Assembly (NCBI RefSeq): GCF_041260155.1
Contig: NW_027248277.1
Location: forward strand, 18,443,872 to 18,507,871
DNA length: 64,000 nucleotides
Direction: 5' to 3'
Origin: Ptychodera flava
Lineage: Eukaryota; Hemichordata; Enteropneusta; Ptychoderidae
The notes beneath the pieces were generated by a model. That model made no database searches. It was not told the DNA's origin and worked only from the letters and a program-made list of their open reading frames with translations. Both the position numbers and the translations under genes were made by a program. Positions 50,400-60,100 of this stretch are shown piece by piece (the first letter of the stretch is position 1; each line of letters begins with the position of its first letter).

Positions 50400-51889
50400 T
50401 GTGACAAAGTTATGATCTTTGCGTAGAACAAATTGACTTAAATGTTTAATGGTAATAAATATATATTATAATGCTATTTGGTATGTTGCATAGAATTAAT
50501 ATTATTATGATAATGGATATCATTACTGACGATGCATAATTTGTTTTTATTTGCAGCACCGGATGTCACCACAGGTAATCTTAATCTTAATCTTAATCTT
50601 TATTTCTTAAATAGCGCATTACATTAAAAATAATCTCAATGCGCTTTACACTTAAAATCAACAAAGAGAGGGATGAAACTTAAATTGTTTTAAACTGACA
50701 GTAAAAAAGCAAAGGTAAAATTAGCAACATGTTATAAAAACTCATCATAAAAACTACAAAAATTATGAATAAAAGACGTAAAAAGGTGAGTTTTCAGTTT
50801 ACTTTTAAAAAAACATCGAATGACTGAACCGCTCGAATATGTAATGGCAGAGAATTCCATAAGCGAGGTGCACAAATTGAGAAAGCCCTATCACCGTAAT
50901 ACACTGTACAAGGTACAGTAATTTTATTAAGATGTGCTCCTTTGAATTTTCAATGGGAAGAGTGTGACTTTCTTATACTTGAACTCACCAGTGCTGTTCG
51001 ATTGAAAAACTGAGAGGGTTGTGCTTTGATTTTTTTTTTGTAACCGGGTAACTTGATGAATCGACGCCTTGAGGTAGTATGCGCCATCGAAATGCGAGAC
51101 TTTGCTCAAACTTTCCTCAGATAAACTTTCAACCATTCTCCCATCAAATCAATAAAAAAAGTCGGGGATCACTGTGTGAAGTTTAGTACTACAGAAAACA
51201 CGATTGGAACTAATTTGAGATAATTGGATGGTGAAGTAATGTCGATTTAACCTGCAAATGTAACCTCATCTGCTTCTCTTTTTAAGTTCCACACTTGTTT
51301 TCATGAGTAATTTGTAATATCGCAACATTCAGCGATAGGTCACCTAAAACTTTTGAGAAATTTGAAAAATTAATGATCTTATAAATTATAAGATCAAATT
51401 ATCTCAAATTAGTTAGAATTGTGTTACTGAAACAAATTAGCTGACATATACCGATATTTTTAAACCAAAATGACCTCTATCCCTGTGTGAACTCTACGTA
51501 GAAAACTAAAATTCTACATTGTCGACAAAGTAAGATAGTGAAATGTTTTCTTACTCCAAGACCTTTAAAGTGAACTGCCACAAAAGATAGATCAAAAAAT
51601 ATTTGTAAAAAATTATGATTCCAAATATCTGTATCCCTGAAGGTTAATTCTTCCCTAAATCAATTATCTCCGCTTTTCTTATTTTTGGAAATAAGCACAA
51701 GATGAGGCCAAAGATAAAATTGTGCTGTTCCGATAACCCGACCTCCCCTACTTTTTGCCTGCCGAGCCCAAACTGTTTAGAGCTACGTAAACATGGAAGT
51801 AAAAAAAAGGGAAAAAACCCGTAAAATCACGTGTTCGTTACCTGGCATTTGATTTTTGCTTGAACGAGGACGTCTCTTATGTTTTTATT

Positions 51890-51969
<80 letters not shown>

Positions 51970-53489
51970 TAATACGTTTTTCTGGAAATGTTGTGGCCGA
52001 TGTTTGATCGCCCTGAACCCCTGAAAAAGTGCATATTTAAAAAATAAAAATATTTTGGAAAAAAAATCCCTGCCGACCTACCTACCCTATTTTTGAAAAC
52101 CATGTTATTGGAACAGCACAATTTATGTTTTTGGCCGTATGGGTGGTATTTCTGAAAACAACTTGCATCCCAAGAGAAATTTTCTGTCTCGCTAATCTCT
52201 GAATTTGTTCTTCGTATTTCTTTTCCTTTTCTGACAGAAGCTGATCCGGTCATCGTAACAACTGTCCAAGGTAGATATACATGTTATACACGACCGTATT
52301 ACTCTTTTCAATCGGTAAAATATTGAACAAGACATTTGATTGTTTGTTGGGATAAAGGCCCTGCCACACCCTGACGATTTAGCCAGCGTATGCCAACGAA
52401 TGGAAAATTTGACCAATACGCTGGGCGTACGTCGAATACGTTATGGGTAATTAAGTTTTGCATAAGTTAAGAGCACGCTGAAGCACGCTGATATACGTCG
52501 TAGTACGGCGAGGTCGTCGAAAACGTTTATGCATGCACAAAACTTTCCGACGTACGACAGCGTATGGCTCATACAACCCGCGCACGCGGGCCATAAGTTG
52601 TATGAAGGTTAGGGCGACATTTTTTATTTTGTGTTTCTCATCTCCCGACCGACCGTAAATTTCAGCTCCGACATGAAAATAAAAAAAAACAACTTTTTTA
52701 TTTGCGCCGCCTCTGAGGCGATCATCCTAGAAACAGCACCACCATCATCAAATTGTGAGATTGCAGCGACTCAGACTGAAAGGACAGAGAGTACAGAACA
52801 CTGAAGTGAAAGACAAGAAATTGCAGTGAATGAATGGACAGAACATTGAACTGAAACAAATACAGATTTTTTGGTACTTGTTTTTTTTTTTATTTCGACC
52901 GCCCGCCGTGCCTGAGTATTCCTCTGGAGATGAGAAACAAAAAAAATATAAGGGTCACCCTTATGCGCTCTTTGACACACGTTACTTGTAAGTTACTTAT
53001 AAGTCGAAATGCGTCAAGATAATTGTCTAGCGTACTCAAAATGTATTTTTTTAATGTGAGTACGTTATGAATACGCGATGTGTATGCCCAAGATTGAAAA
53101 ATACATCGTAGTTCAGCGTTTTAGAGAATTTTGATACGTCGGCATACGCTGGCTAAATCGTCAAGTTGTGACAGGGCCCTGAGCGTATAAATAACACATT
53201 TCGGACATTTTTATGGAAATCATATTAAAGGTGTGGTAGCTTATAAAAGTCAATCAACCAATGCCATTGATCAACCAATCAACACAAAATATGAACTACG
53301 TCTACTTATGTACAGATTCAAAGGGATAAATGTATCGACAAAATCAATGTTCTCTGCTTCAAATTAATTTTGGAAATTGTCTATTTTTATCGTTTTATAG
53401 CGGAAGGTGGCGCCGCCCTAAGTTTCTCATCCAAGACGTTAATCGCCATCGGAAGTATTTTGGTCATGCTTGCAACTCGTCTTTTTTAA
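45101..53489 (+). CDS. Small secreted, probably GPI-anchored protein, six exons
   Basis: Exons are 45101-45111, 45456-45520, 49141-49551, 50557-50574, 52238-52270 and 53401-53489 (stop). All junctions are GT-AG, phases are 2,1,1,1,1, and the total is 627 nt or 208 aa. Exons 1-2 encode a signal peptide (MSFRALRVIIG, AVVLLCLQQTAAQ). Exon 3 encodes one beta-rich ectodomain with the C-x2-Y-x2-LC motif (NCADYGFLCADITV), ending ELNCTG. Exons 4-5 are short symmetric linkers (APDVTT; EADPVIVTTVQ). Exon 6 gives AEGGAALSFSSK plus a hydrophobic end TLIAIGSILVMLATRLF, typical of a GPI signal, though a single membrane span is possible. An alternative start within the intron at 45439 would give MLSCYRALRV; the paralogue's layout favours the spliced start. 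A donor just after the stop (CAAG|GTAAAG) and an acceptor near 54167 suggest a 3' UTR intron. The family was not named. Confidence 0.78.
45118..45172. repeat. (CT)n microsatellite in intron 1
   Basis: About 27 CT units, starting six bases after the exon 1 splice junction of the plus-strand secreted-protein gene. The paralogous minus-strand gene also has a CT tract (sense strand) in its intron 1, at 62735-62795. Confidence 0.95.
46103..46290. repeat. Foldback element, about 185 bp
   Basis: The left arm 'tgaccattaacgtttatttg' and 'tgggcgcgggctcgaggaaa' pairs with 'tttcctctcgcccttgccca' and 'caaataaacgttaatggtca', with weaker pairing outward to 'ggaaataac' and 'gttatttct'. It lies in intron 2 of the secreted-protein gene. 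Confidence 0.78.
46316..47860. repeat. Tandem array, ~148-bp unit, about eight copies, with (GTCT)n tract
   Basis: Starts 'cacgtgtttacacacgtgag' and a GTCT tract (46356-46399). It continues with units marked by 'tttgcatatttaatgaactt', 'aattagggatatatatctga' and 'gaaacttgctatgtacatta', with the last landmark near 46580, 46728, 46842, 46996, 47140, 47290, 47438 and 47592. It ends near 47833 with 'acacgtgagcatttt'. It lies within intron 2 of the secreted-protein gene. Confidence 0.85.
48195..48400. repeat. (TA)n, (TGTC)n and (AC)n microsatellites
   Basis: A TA tract at 48195-48255, a GTCTGT-rich tract to about 48320 and an AC tract at about 48370-48398. Intron 2 of the secreted-protein gene. 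Frames reading through this are repeat translations. Confidence 0.93.
50216..50297. repeat. Hairpin, about 82 bp
   Basis: 'ttcttgaaaaagcaattgct' then 'tgtaaacatgaaagg' pairs with 'ttcatgtttacaagcagttg' then 'cttcttcaag'. The loop is about 12 bp. Intron 3 of the secreted-protein gene, followed by a TA tract. Confidence 0.72.
50317..50396. repeat. (TA)n microsatellite
   Basis: About 40 TA units in intron 3 of the secreted-protein gene. Confidence 0.95.
50580..50960. repeat. Interspersed repeat shared with 44200-44600, copy 2
   Basis: Begins with repeats of 'aatctt' and 'tttatttcttaaatagcgca', then 'tcaatgcgctttacacttaa', and later 'ttccataagcgaggtgcaca' and 'aattgagaaagccc'. It starts about six bases after the exon 4 splice junction. 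Confidence 0.65.
51072..51655. repeat. TTAA-type MITE family 'GGTAG', copy E, interrupted
   Basis: The left end is GGTAGTATGCGCCATCG. The family interior runs to about 51205 and resumes at 51416 ('tgttactgaaacaaattag', 'ctgtgtgaactcta'). The gap holds a separate inverted-repeat element. The right end has decayed. Confidence 0.72.
51207..51415. repeat. Inverted-repeat element inserted in MITE copy E, ~209 bp
   Basis: The left arm 'aactaatttgagataattgg' pairs with 'aaattatctcaaattagtt' at the right. The inside is AT-rich and non-coding. It splits the surrounding MITE, so it inserted later. Confidence 0.75.
51894..51970. repeat. (TA)n microsatellite
   Basis: About 36 TA units in intron 4 of the secreted-protein gene. 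Confidence 0.95.
52356..53180. repeat. Non-autonomous DNA transposon with ~44-bp terminal inverted repeats, 825 bp
   Basis: The left end AGGCCCTGCCACACCCTGAC, then 'gatttagccagcgtatgcc', pairs with the right end 'ggcatacgctggctaaatc', then GTCAAGTTGTGACAGGGCCCT. The interior has no transposase; a 69-codon minus frame has no domain. 'acgt' and 'tacg' strings recur through the outer 150 bp at both sides. The target duplication is unclear. It fills most of intron 5 of the secreted-protein gene. Confidence 0.88.
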
Positions 53490-53721
53490 CCAAGGTAAAG
53501 GCTGGTTTACTTTTTTTCTGACATGATCATGTTCTTTTCGATAATATAATGAAGTATTGATAAGCTATTTATACCTCTGTCAGAAAATTTAACTTTGCGC
53601 CTAAATAAATATTTCATCCACATAAACTTTACTTATCCCAATGAATTTAAAACATCGTACAAGTCTGGGTTCTAAGCCTACTCGAAAACATTCGATGAAT
53701 GAACGGACAGCCTTAGGCTAG

Positions 53722-54062
53722 TATGCGCCACGAAAGTGAAATACTAAATTCAACGTTTGCTCAAACTTTCCTAAATGGAATTTTCAAGCATTCTCTTACC
53801 AAATGGATTATAAAAACAAGGAGCTGCTGTGTAAAGTTTTGTGCTGGCGCAACATAATACCTGATATTTACCGATATTTGACATTTCAAGGGGCTGTTAT
53901 CCCTGTTCTAGTCTTTTATGGAAAAATTTCAATATTCGAAATAGTGGGACGATAAAACTTTCCCAACTCCAAGAGTTTTTAAAATGAGCCCCCACAAGTG
54001 GCAGATTAGAAAATAATTGAAAAACAAACCAGCAACTGGGAGTCCAATATATATCCCCTAGG
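53722..54062. repeat. TTAA-type MITE family 'GGTAG', copy F
   Basis: Family sequence from GCTAGTATGCGCCACGAAAG to 'agtccaatatatatcccc', with both ends decayed. It lies just after the last coding exon of the plus-strand secreted-protein gene, possibly in a 3' UTR intron. Confidence 0.7.
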
Positions 54063-54164
54063 CCAAACTTTTTAGAATTCATCTCAGCTACTATGATGAT
54101 GTGCACGTGGAGTGGAGTAATTCGACAAACTTTATCATTTTCATTTTTCTTTATCATTCTTCTT

Positions 54165-55600
54165 CAGACTATTACCGGATTACGTCATCATATGGAGGTC
54201 GTTGACACAGTTTAGAGACCACGACGAGCTAACCTACGCTCACGGGACGAAGAGGCGGCTGTTCCGCGTCGACTCAGTTGTTTCAACATACGAGAAACGT
54301 ACTCTCCTCCCTGAAACATTTCTAGTTGTCAGTTGTCACATGCCTATAGGAACCTGCTCCATTTTTTCCGCTTGACATTTTTGTAACATTCCATTTTGTG
54401 TCATGCCAGAGTGCTGGTTGACCAACACGTAACTATGGAATCAAACCGTTATGGTTTTCTCAGGGGCTATTTCCCTTTCCTAATGAGATCCGTCGCTAGA
54501 GGGCGCTCTCTACGTCCTCTCCCTTACGAGAACATAGCCTTTACTCCTACACCTAGCGTTCTTTAGGTCATCAGTGGTCAATATGAAACACTGTGTCATC
54601 TATATCTCCATTCTTGTTGGCATGTCTCCGTTACTGTGTAGACCGATATAACATTCTACAAATTTCGCATAGTAATAATAACGGAACATTTCTTTGTCTC
54701 CTGAGTATCACTATCAAGTGTGCCCTCCATGACGGTTTCCTGATGATTCGGGTATGTTGATTCTTCCAATTAGACATAGAAATTTGGCTAAGCAAATCAT
54801 GTCCCCGCTCAACCATTTAAATTCTTGTTTTTGCAAATTTAGTTGTTTCGTATTAAATACTAACAGTGTCAGTGTTTTTTGTCTGACGGTTCTGTTTATT
54901 ATTCATAATAATGTCAATTCTATTCGTCTGCCTGTTTTGTTTAATAATCACCATTTGAATGTAATTCGCCTGACTGTTTTGTTATATAACTTTCTAACCG
55001 ATGCCTTACGTATAGACAGGGAAAATCAGTGGCTTTTGCAAATCTTAGTTGATGTGAGGGCGCTGTTTGTCATACAACAGTTGTTGGGTACATCATATCA
55101 GCCCCCACTCATAGTCGTTAGTCACAGCCATGGCAACTTACGAAATTAGTACATTTGAACTCAATTGCACTCTGAACCAATAGTACATATTCAGAGAATT
55201 ATTAAAGAAATACACGCAGCGGACGATGCTATCGATTATATCAATGACGTCATTCATTACATCAAGATTGGCATTTTACTTCCTGTAATGAACGACTCTG
55301 CCAGAAAACACTTCATTGCAAGGACAGTTTGCACAACGAGGTTTCTTTCACTCAAATCACTTATTATTGTAGAAACATTTTAGGTTTTTTTTGTAAACAT
55401 TGTGATAACAGGATATATGTCATTTTTGTTGGCCCATCTATCGAGATACTGTTTTTGTCGTTTTATATCGACAGTAATACCGATCTACCTCTTACTATGC
55501 TAATACGCACTTCAGTAGAACGAGTGTCCTTGTGGACGAACATGATGAGATAAATAAACGAAAACTCTTCGAGAACATCTTTACTGATGTTTCTGTTCAA
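54165..55600. other. Possible 3' UTR exon region; a three-unit 45-bp tandem repeat; no gene
   Basis: A good acceptor (cattcttcttcag, 54155-54167) could receive the donor at 53495 and start a 3' UTR exon of the secreted-protein gene; AATAAA occurs at about 55553. At 54853-54990 a ~45-bp segment repeats three times in frame ('NSVSVFCLTVLF', 'NNVNSIRLPVLF', 'HLNVIRLTVLL'). The 131-codon frame around it shows no domain. Confidence 0.4.
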
Positions 55601-55606
55601 TGTCTG

Positions 55607-55905
55607 ACTATGTATGTATGTATGTATGTATGTATGTATGTATGTATGTATGTATGTATGTATGTATGTATGTATGTATGTATGTATGTATGTATGTATG
55701 TATGTATGTATGTATGTATGTATGTGTGTGTGTGTATGTATGTATGTACATGCGTACGTACGTACGTACGTACGTATGTATGTATGTATGTATGTATGTA
55801 TGTATGTATGTATGTATGTATGTATGTATGTATGTATGTATGTATGTATGTATGTATGTATGCATGCATGCATGCATGCATACATGCATGCATTTGATTG
55901 ATTGA
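55607..55905. repeat. Long (ATGT)n microsatellite, about 300 bp
   Basis: TATG repeats with internal GTGT, CGTA and GCAT variants, ending in (GATT)n. It supplies many apparent frames on both strands, all artefacts of the repeat. Confidence 0.96.
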
Positions 55906-55954
55906 TTGATCGATCGATTAATGAGTTAATAGGCTGGCTTGCTGGATTGATTTG

Positions 55955-56158
55955 CCATTGCGCCTCCATCTCCCAGATTTATAAAGTAGACGCCGCCGTC
56001 ATCATCAATTTATCGTGCCGCCATTTTTTGACAGAACTGGAAAATTTATTGAATTCAATTAGTGGTACTTATCATTAATTTTCAAAACCAGTCAAAACAT
56101 GTACACATGACGTCACGACATTATCTTTAATAAGATCCGAAATTGAATTTGCAACTCA
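55955..56158 (-). repeat. Repeat copy, inverted partner of 62412-62622
   Basis: Its reverse complement shares 'cactaattgaattca', 'gtcaaaaaatg', 'taaattgatg' and 'ggcgtc.actttat.aa.ctggga' with 62412-62622. About 200 bp, non-coding. The two copies bracket most of the minus-strand secreted-protein gene. Confidence 0.72.
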
Positions 56159-57137
56159 AGATCGCAACAGTTACTCTAATCAACGTACAGTGTTTTCTTT
56201 ACATACACTAACCGATGACTAATAATTTCCTATCAAATTAACATACATTATCCCCGGGACATTACCCCATTGAAATGTCTGTTATACTGAATGTTATTCC
56301 TTGAGCTTTAATAACTTTTACTTTAACAACATTTTAATTCTTTCTGTTCCATAAAACAAACACATCATGCTATTCGTCTTTACAAGGTGTACTGAAATAC
56401 AAATAATTGCCTAAACAAAGTATTTACTGAAATATACGAAGTTGTTTGTGACAAATGGGCCTTGTCAAGATTAAAATAAGTTATCAAAAATGACACTAGT
56501 AATTAAACACGCACAGACTGCATTGTTATAGCTTGGACACAAGACGTTTTGACACGAGTTGAAAGCCATGTACCGGAAACTGTACATTCTAGACAGAACA
56601 AAGACACATGAACAATATAGGGTTTTAAACCTTGGCCCGCAGATGCCTTTATTTCATCTTTTTGGGTGGTTATTTCATTCTTTTGTGATCAAGTTTTGAT
56701 ATTGTGCGCTCAAAAACAAGTTTATTTGCTGAAATTTACATGGCTATGACTTTGAGATCACCCCCATGATGTTGAGCAAACTTTAATTCTAATAAAAAGT
56801 CGTGCATTATTTGGCAATTTACGAAAATGCTTTCCAAACGAATAAAATTACTCTGTAAAAACAATTTTTGTTACTTCACAGGCATTTGTGCATCAGCAAG
56901 ATATGTTCATAGTTGTATCGGATTATTAAATCAATGCAAACGCTTGACAAACTAAAACCACATCAAATATGCATATATTCTTCTTCTTCTACGAGGTTTT
57001 TTATTGGTCAGAGTAAAACAGCATTTTCTGTCTTTTGTACCTCTGATATGCTGGACGCAGCCTGGTAAGTTTGAATTTTCGTTAAGGTAGAACGAGCAAT
57101 AACAAAGACATGAACGGACTGAGATACAAACACTCAC

Positions 57138-60100
57138 CCGGGTCTTGGGTTGAATTTTCTTCACCGTTGCCGCCACCAGACCCAGGGCCATCGGTGTAAT
57201 CAGTCTGGCACGTCCCTGTTATAACACAACAATATACGGAAATATTTTATGCTCAAATTGAATAAATAACAATAAAGAAGAAGAAGAAGAAGAAGAAGAA
57301 GAAGAAATAGAAAGGAGGAGGAGGAGGAGAAAACTGCATAATCGAAGGTGTGTCACATTAATGTCATATTACTTTTGAGATACGGATTTCCTGACTTACA
57401 AGTACCACATATCGGGTAAGCGATATCAGGATAACTCCTGCAACAATGGCAACAAGCTGTAAATAGTAACGTTATATCGAAAATATAATTCATATATTAG
57501 CATGTTAACAAACGGGCTCATATCAGTACTCTTAGAGCAATAGGAGAGTAGCAATACAGGCACAGCATGTATGACAACACTTTTACTCAAACTTTCCTTA
57601 ACAGAACTTTCAACGAATCTCTTTCAAAATCAATAACAAAAACCACGAGTCACCATACATCAGAAAAACAAATTACCGCATATTTACCGACATCTTGAAA
57701 TTTAAAATTGCCGCCATCCCTGTGTTAACTCAATGGGGAACATCACATTTTCGATTTTTTAAAAATCTTAGACCGTGAAATGCAATGAGCCCCGACAAGG
57801 GGTATATCAGAACAGCATCGGAAAAATCTGAGAGTCCAAATATCTTTCCCGGAAGAGCATTCTACCTTAACTGTCCTTTTATTCCATTTGCTCGCCAAAA
57901 TCCATACACTGGTACAGAACTTTGCAAGAAATGGACACTTTCTTGCTTTTTACCGAGAATTGTGCGAGAATTTTGTTTTCTGGCAATCAGCCAGCGAGAA
58001 CTGTGCTTTCTCGCTCTGCATCTGTGAGAAATTGAATTCTCGCAATCAGCCAGCAAAAAATTAGTTAGCGGATTGATTGTGAGAATGTCTCGCACATGCA
58101 GAGCGAGAAAACACAGTTCTCGCTGGTAGAAGGAAGGCGAGGAAACAAAATTCTCGCAAAGTAAGTGCGAGATACTATGTATTCTCGCATGCTTCTCACT
58201 TCAAAGCGAGAGGTGTCCATTTCTCGCAAATTTCTGTACAAGTGGTAGTAGTGTATATGACGATGATATCTGGGTTCCAGACTGTTGTTAAGGTTAGTGA
58301 TAGCATAAGGATACATGTAAGTGTCAGGTGCACTGGACAGATGTCAAACGGTAGCTATCTACGCAGAATTCCGTTATTTAAGGTAGTATGTGCCTCGAAA
58401 GTGAAATACTTAACCTTTCGCCTAAAATTTCCTCAATAAAACTTTCAACCATTCTCTTACTAAATCAACAATAAAATTCGGGGGTCACCGTGCAAAGTTT
58501 GGAACTAGCGAAACAAAGTTACCGAACAGTTTTCGATTTTTGAAATTCAAAATGGCCATCAATCCTGTTTTAACTGTATGGGAGGAAATAAAATTTTGAA
58601 TTTTCCTCAAACTAAGATGGTGAAAGTTTTTCTTTCTCAAGGAGCTTTAAAATGACCCCCACACGTGGTAGGCCTAGATCAGAAAAGAATTGTAAAAGTT
58701 TGAGAGTCAAAATAGCTGTCCCCGAGGCGCATTCTACCTTAATAGCAACCTCTCGTTTGGTATGGGAGACTGTATTTACTCCCTTTCAATAATTTTCTGT
58801 CAAAGAGACCAAAATCTGCAGTCATTTTATCGCAATAATAATTGTATCGGTGATTTGTGTAACGAGCTGGGTCTAATTATTGAACAGTAATTGAGTGTAA
58901 TTTGCAACGTCGATGTAATAACAAACTTGTCAACATTACACCTATCACTTTCCAGGCGGTACTTTAATTATAATTTCATAGTATTCGTTCCGCCGTACAA
59001 AAGTAAAATTTAACTTTTTTTCGCTTACGATTCCTTTTCGAATTGTGCCTTTCCAGTACAAACAGAATTTTACCGTTACATAATTGAATATTACAAATAA
59101 ACTCCCTAAGTTGCAGTGAATAATGACAATCGACCAATCAGATATAACCTTGCAAACACGCTGCAAGTCAGCCGCAAAATTCACCAATATCGGAGCTAAA
59201 TACGCAAAGATAAACGTTAGCCCTTTGAGCGCCAAAGTCAATAAACCCCTGTCAATTTTTCTCAGATTTTTGCCAAAATTTTGAGAAAAACTGTAGCCAA
59301 TGAAATGTGATGTCCACTTGGTCCAAAATTATCAAAAAATTACAGAAAAATTCATAAAAATTGGTAAAATTTTGCACTAAAATTTTGGCGGGAGAAAATT
59401 CCAGCGCTCAAAGGGTTAAATGCTTCAATCGTGCAATGTTGTCACGTTTCAGGATACGTATCTTAGTGTTCCACGTGTTTATCTAAGCTATCGAATTCCC
59501 GCTTGAAATGTAGGTTTGTGTAACACTAGACTGTCATATTCAACCAGCGGAACAAACAGTATGGAAGAAAATTAGTTATCGCTAATATGGTCATAAATTT
59601 TGCATGAACTTTTTGAATGCCAATAGCGCAAAAATTGTATGAATATGTCGAGACTAATGCTCTAATTTGACGACATCATTTACTGGCATGGTAAACGGCT
59701 ATCTGAAAAAGTGAGATGTCAAAGGAACTCGATTTCGGCTTAAATTCCGCTTTCCTGAATTTTAACTTCGTACAGGGTTCGTTTGCTTGGCGCGAAATAT
59801 TTGACCCCAAGAATAAGATCGCTTTTCGATAACTGCACCGAATGCCCAGTTCATGTTCATTTAAACTTACAATTTCTCAAGAGCGTGCATTCAATTGACT
59901 TGGTGAATCATTTCTTAAATCGGACACAATTACAGGTAGAATGCGCCTCGGGGACAGATATGCGCACTCTCAAAATTTTTCAATACTTTTCTGGTTTGTA
60001 GTTGTTCATTTTAACCCTTTCACCACCATGGTTTGTCCCAAATCCATTGTTTTCTATGGTAAAGTTGGACCTGTATACAGGGAACTGGGGTGAAAGGTTA

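Noticed and set aside
55463-55969. Frames of 93-168 codons made of MYVC or HTYI repeats
   Set aside because: They are translations of the (ATGT)n microsatellite.
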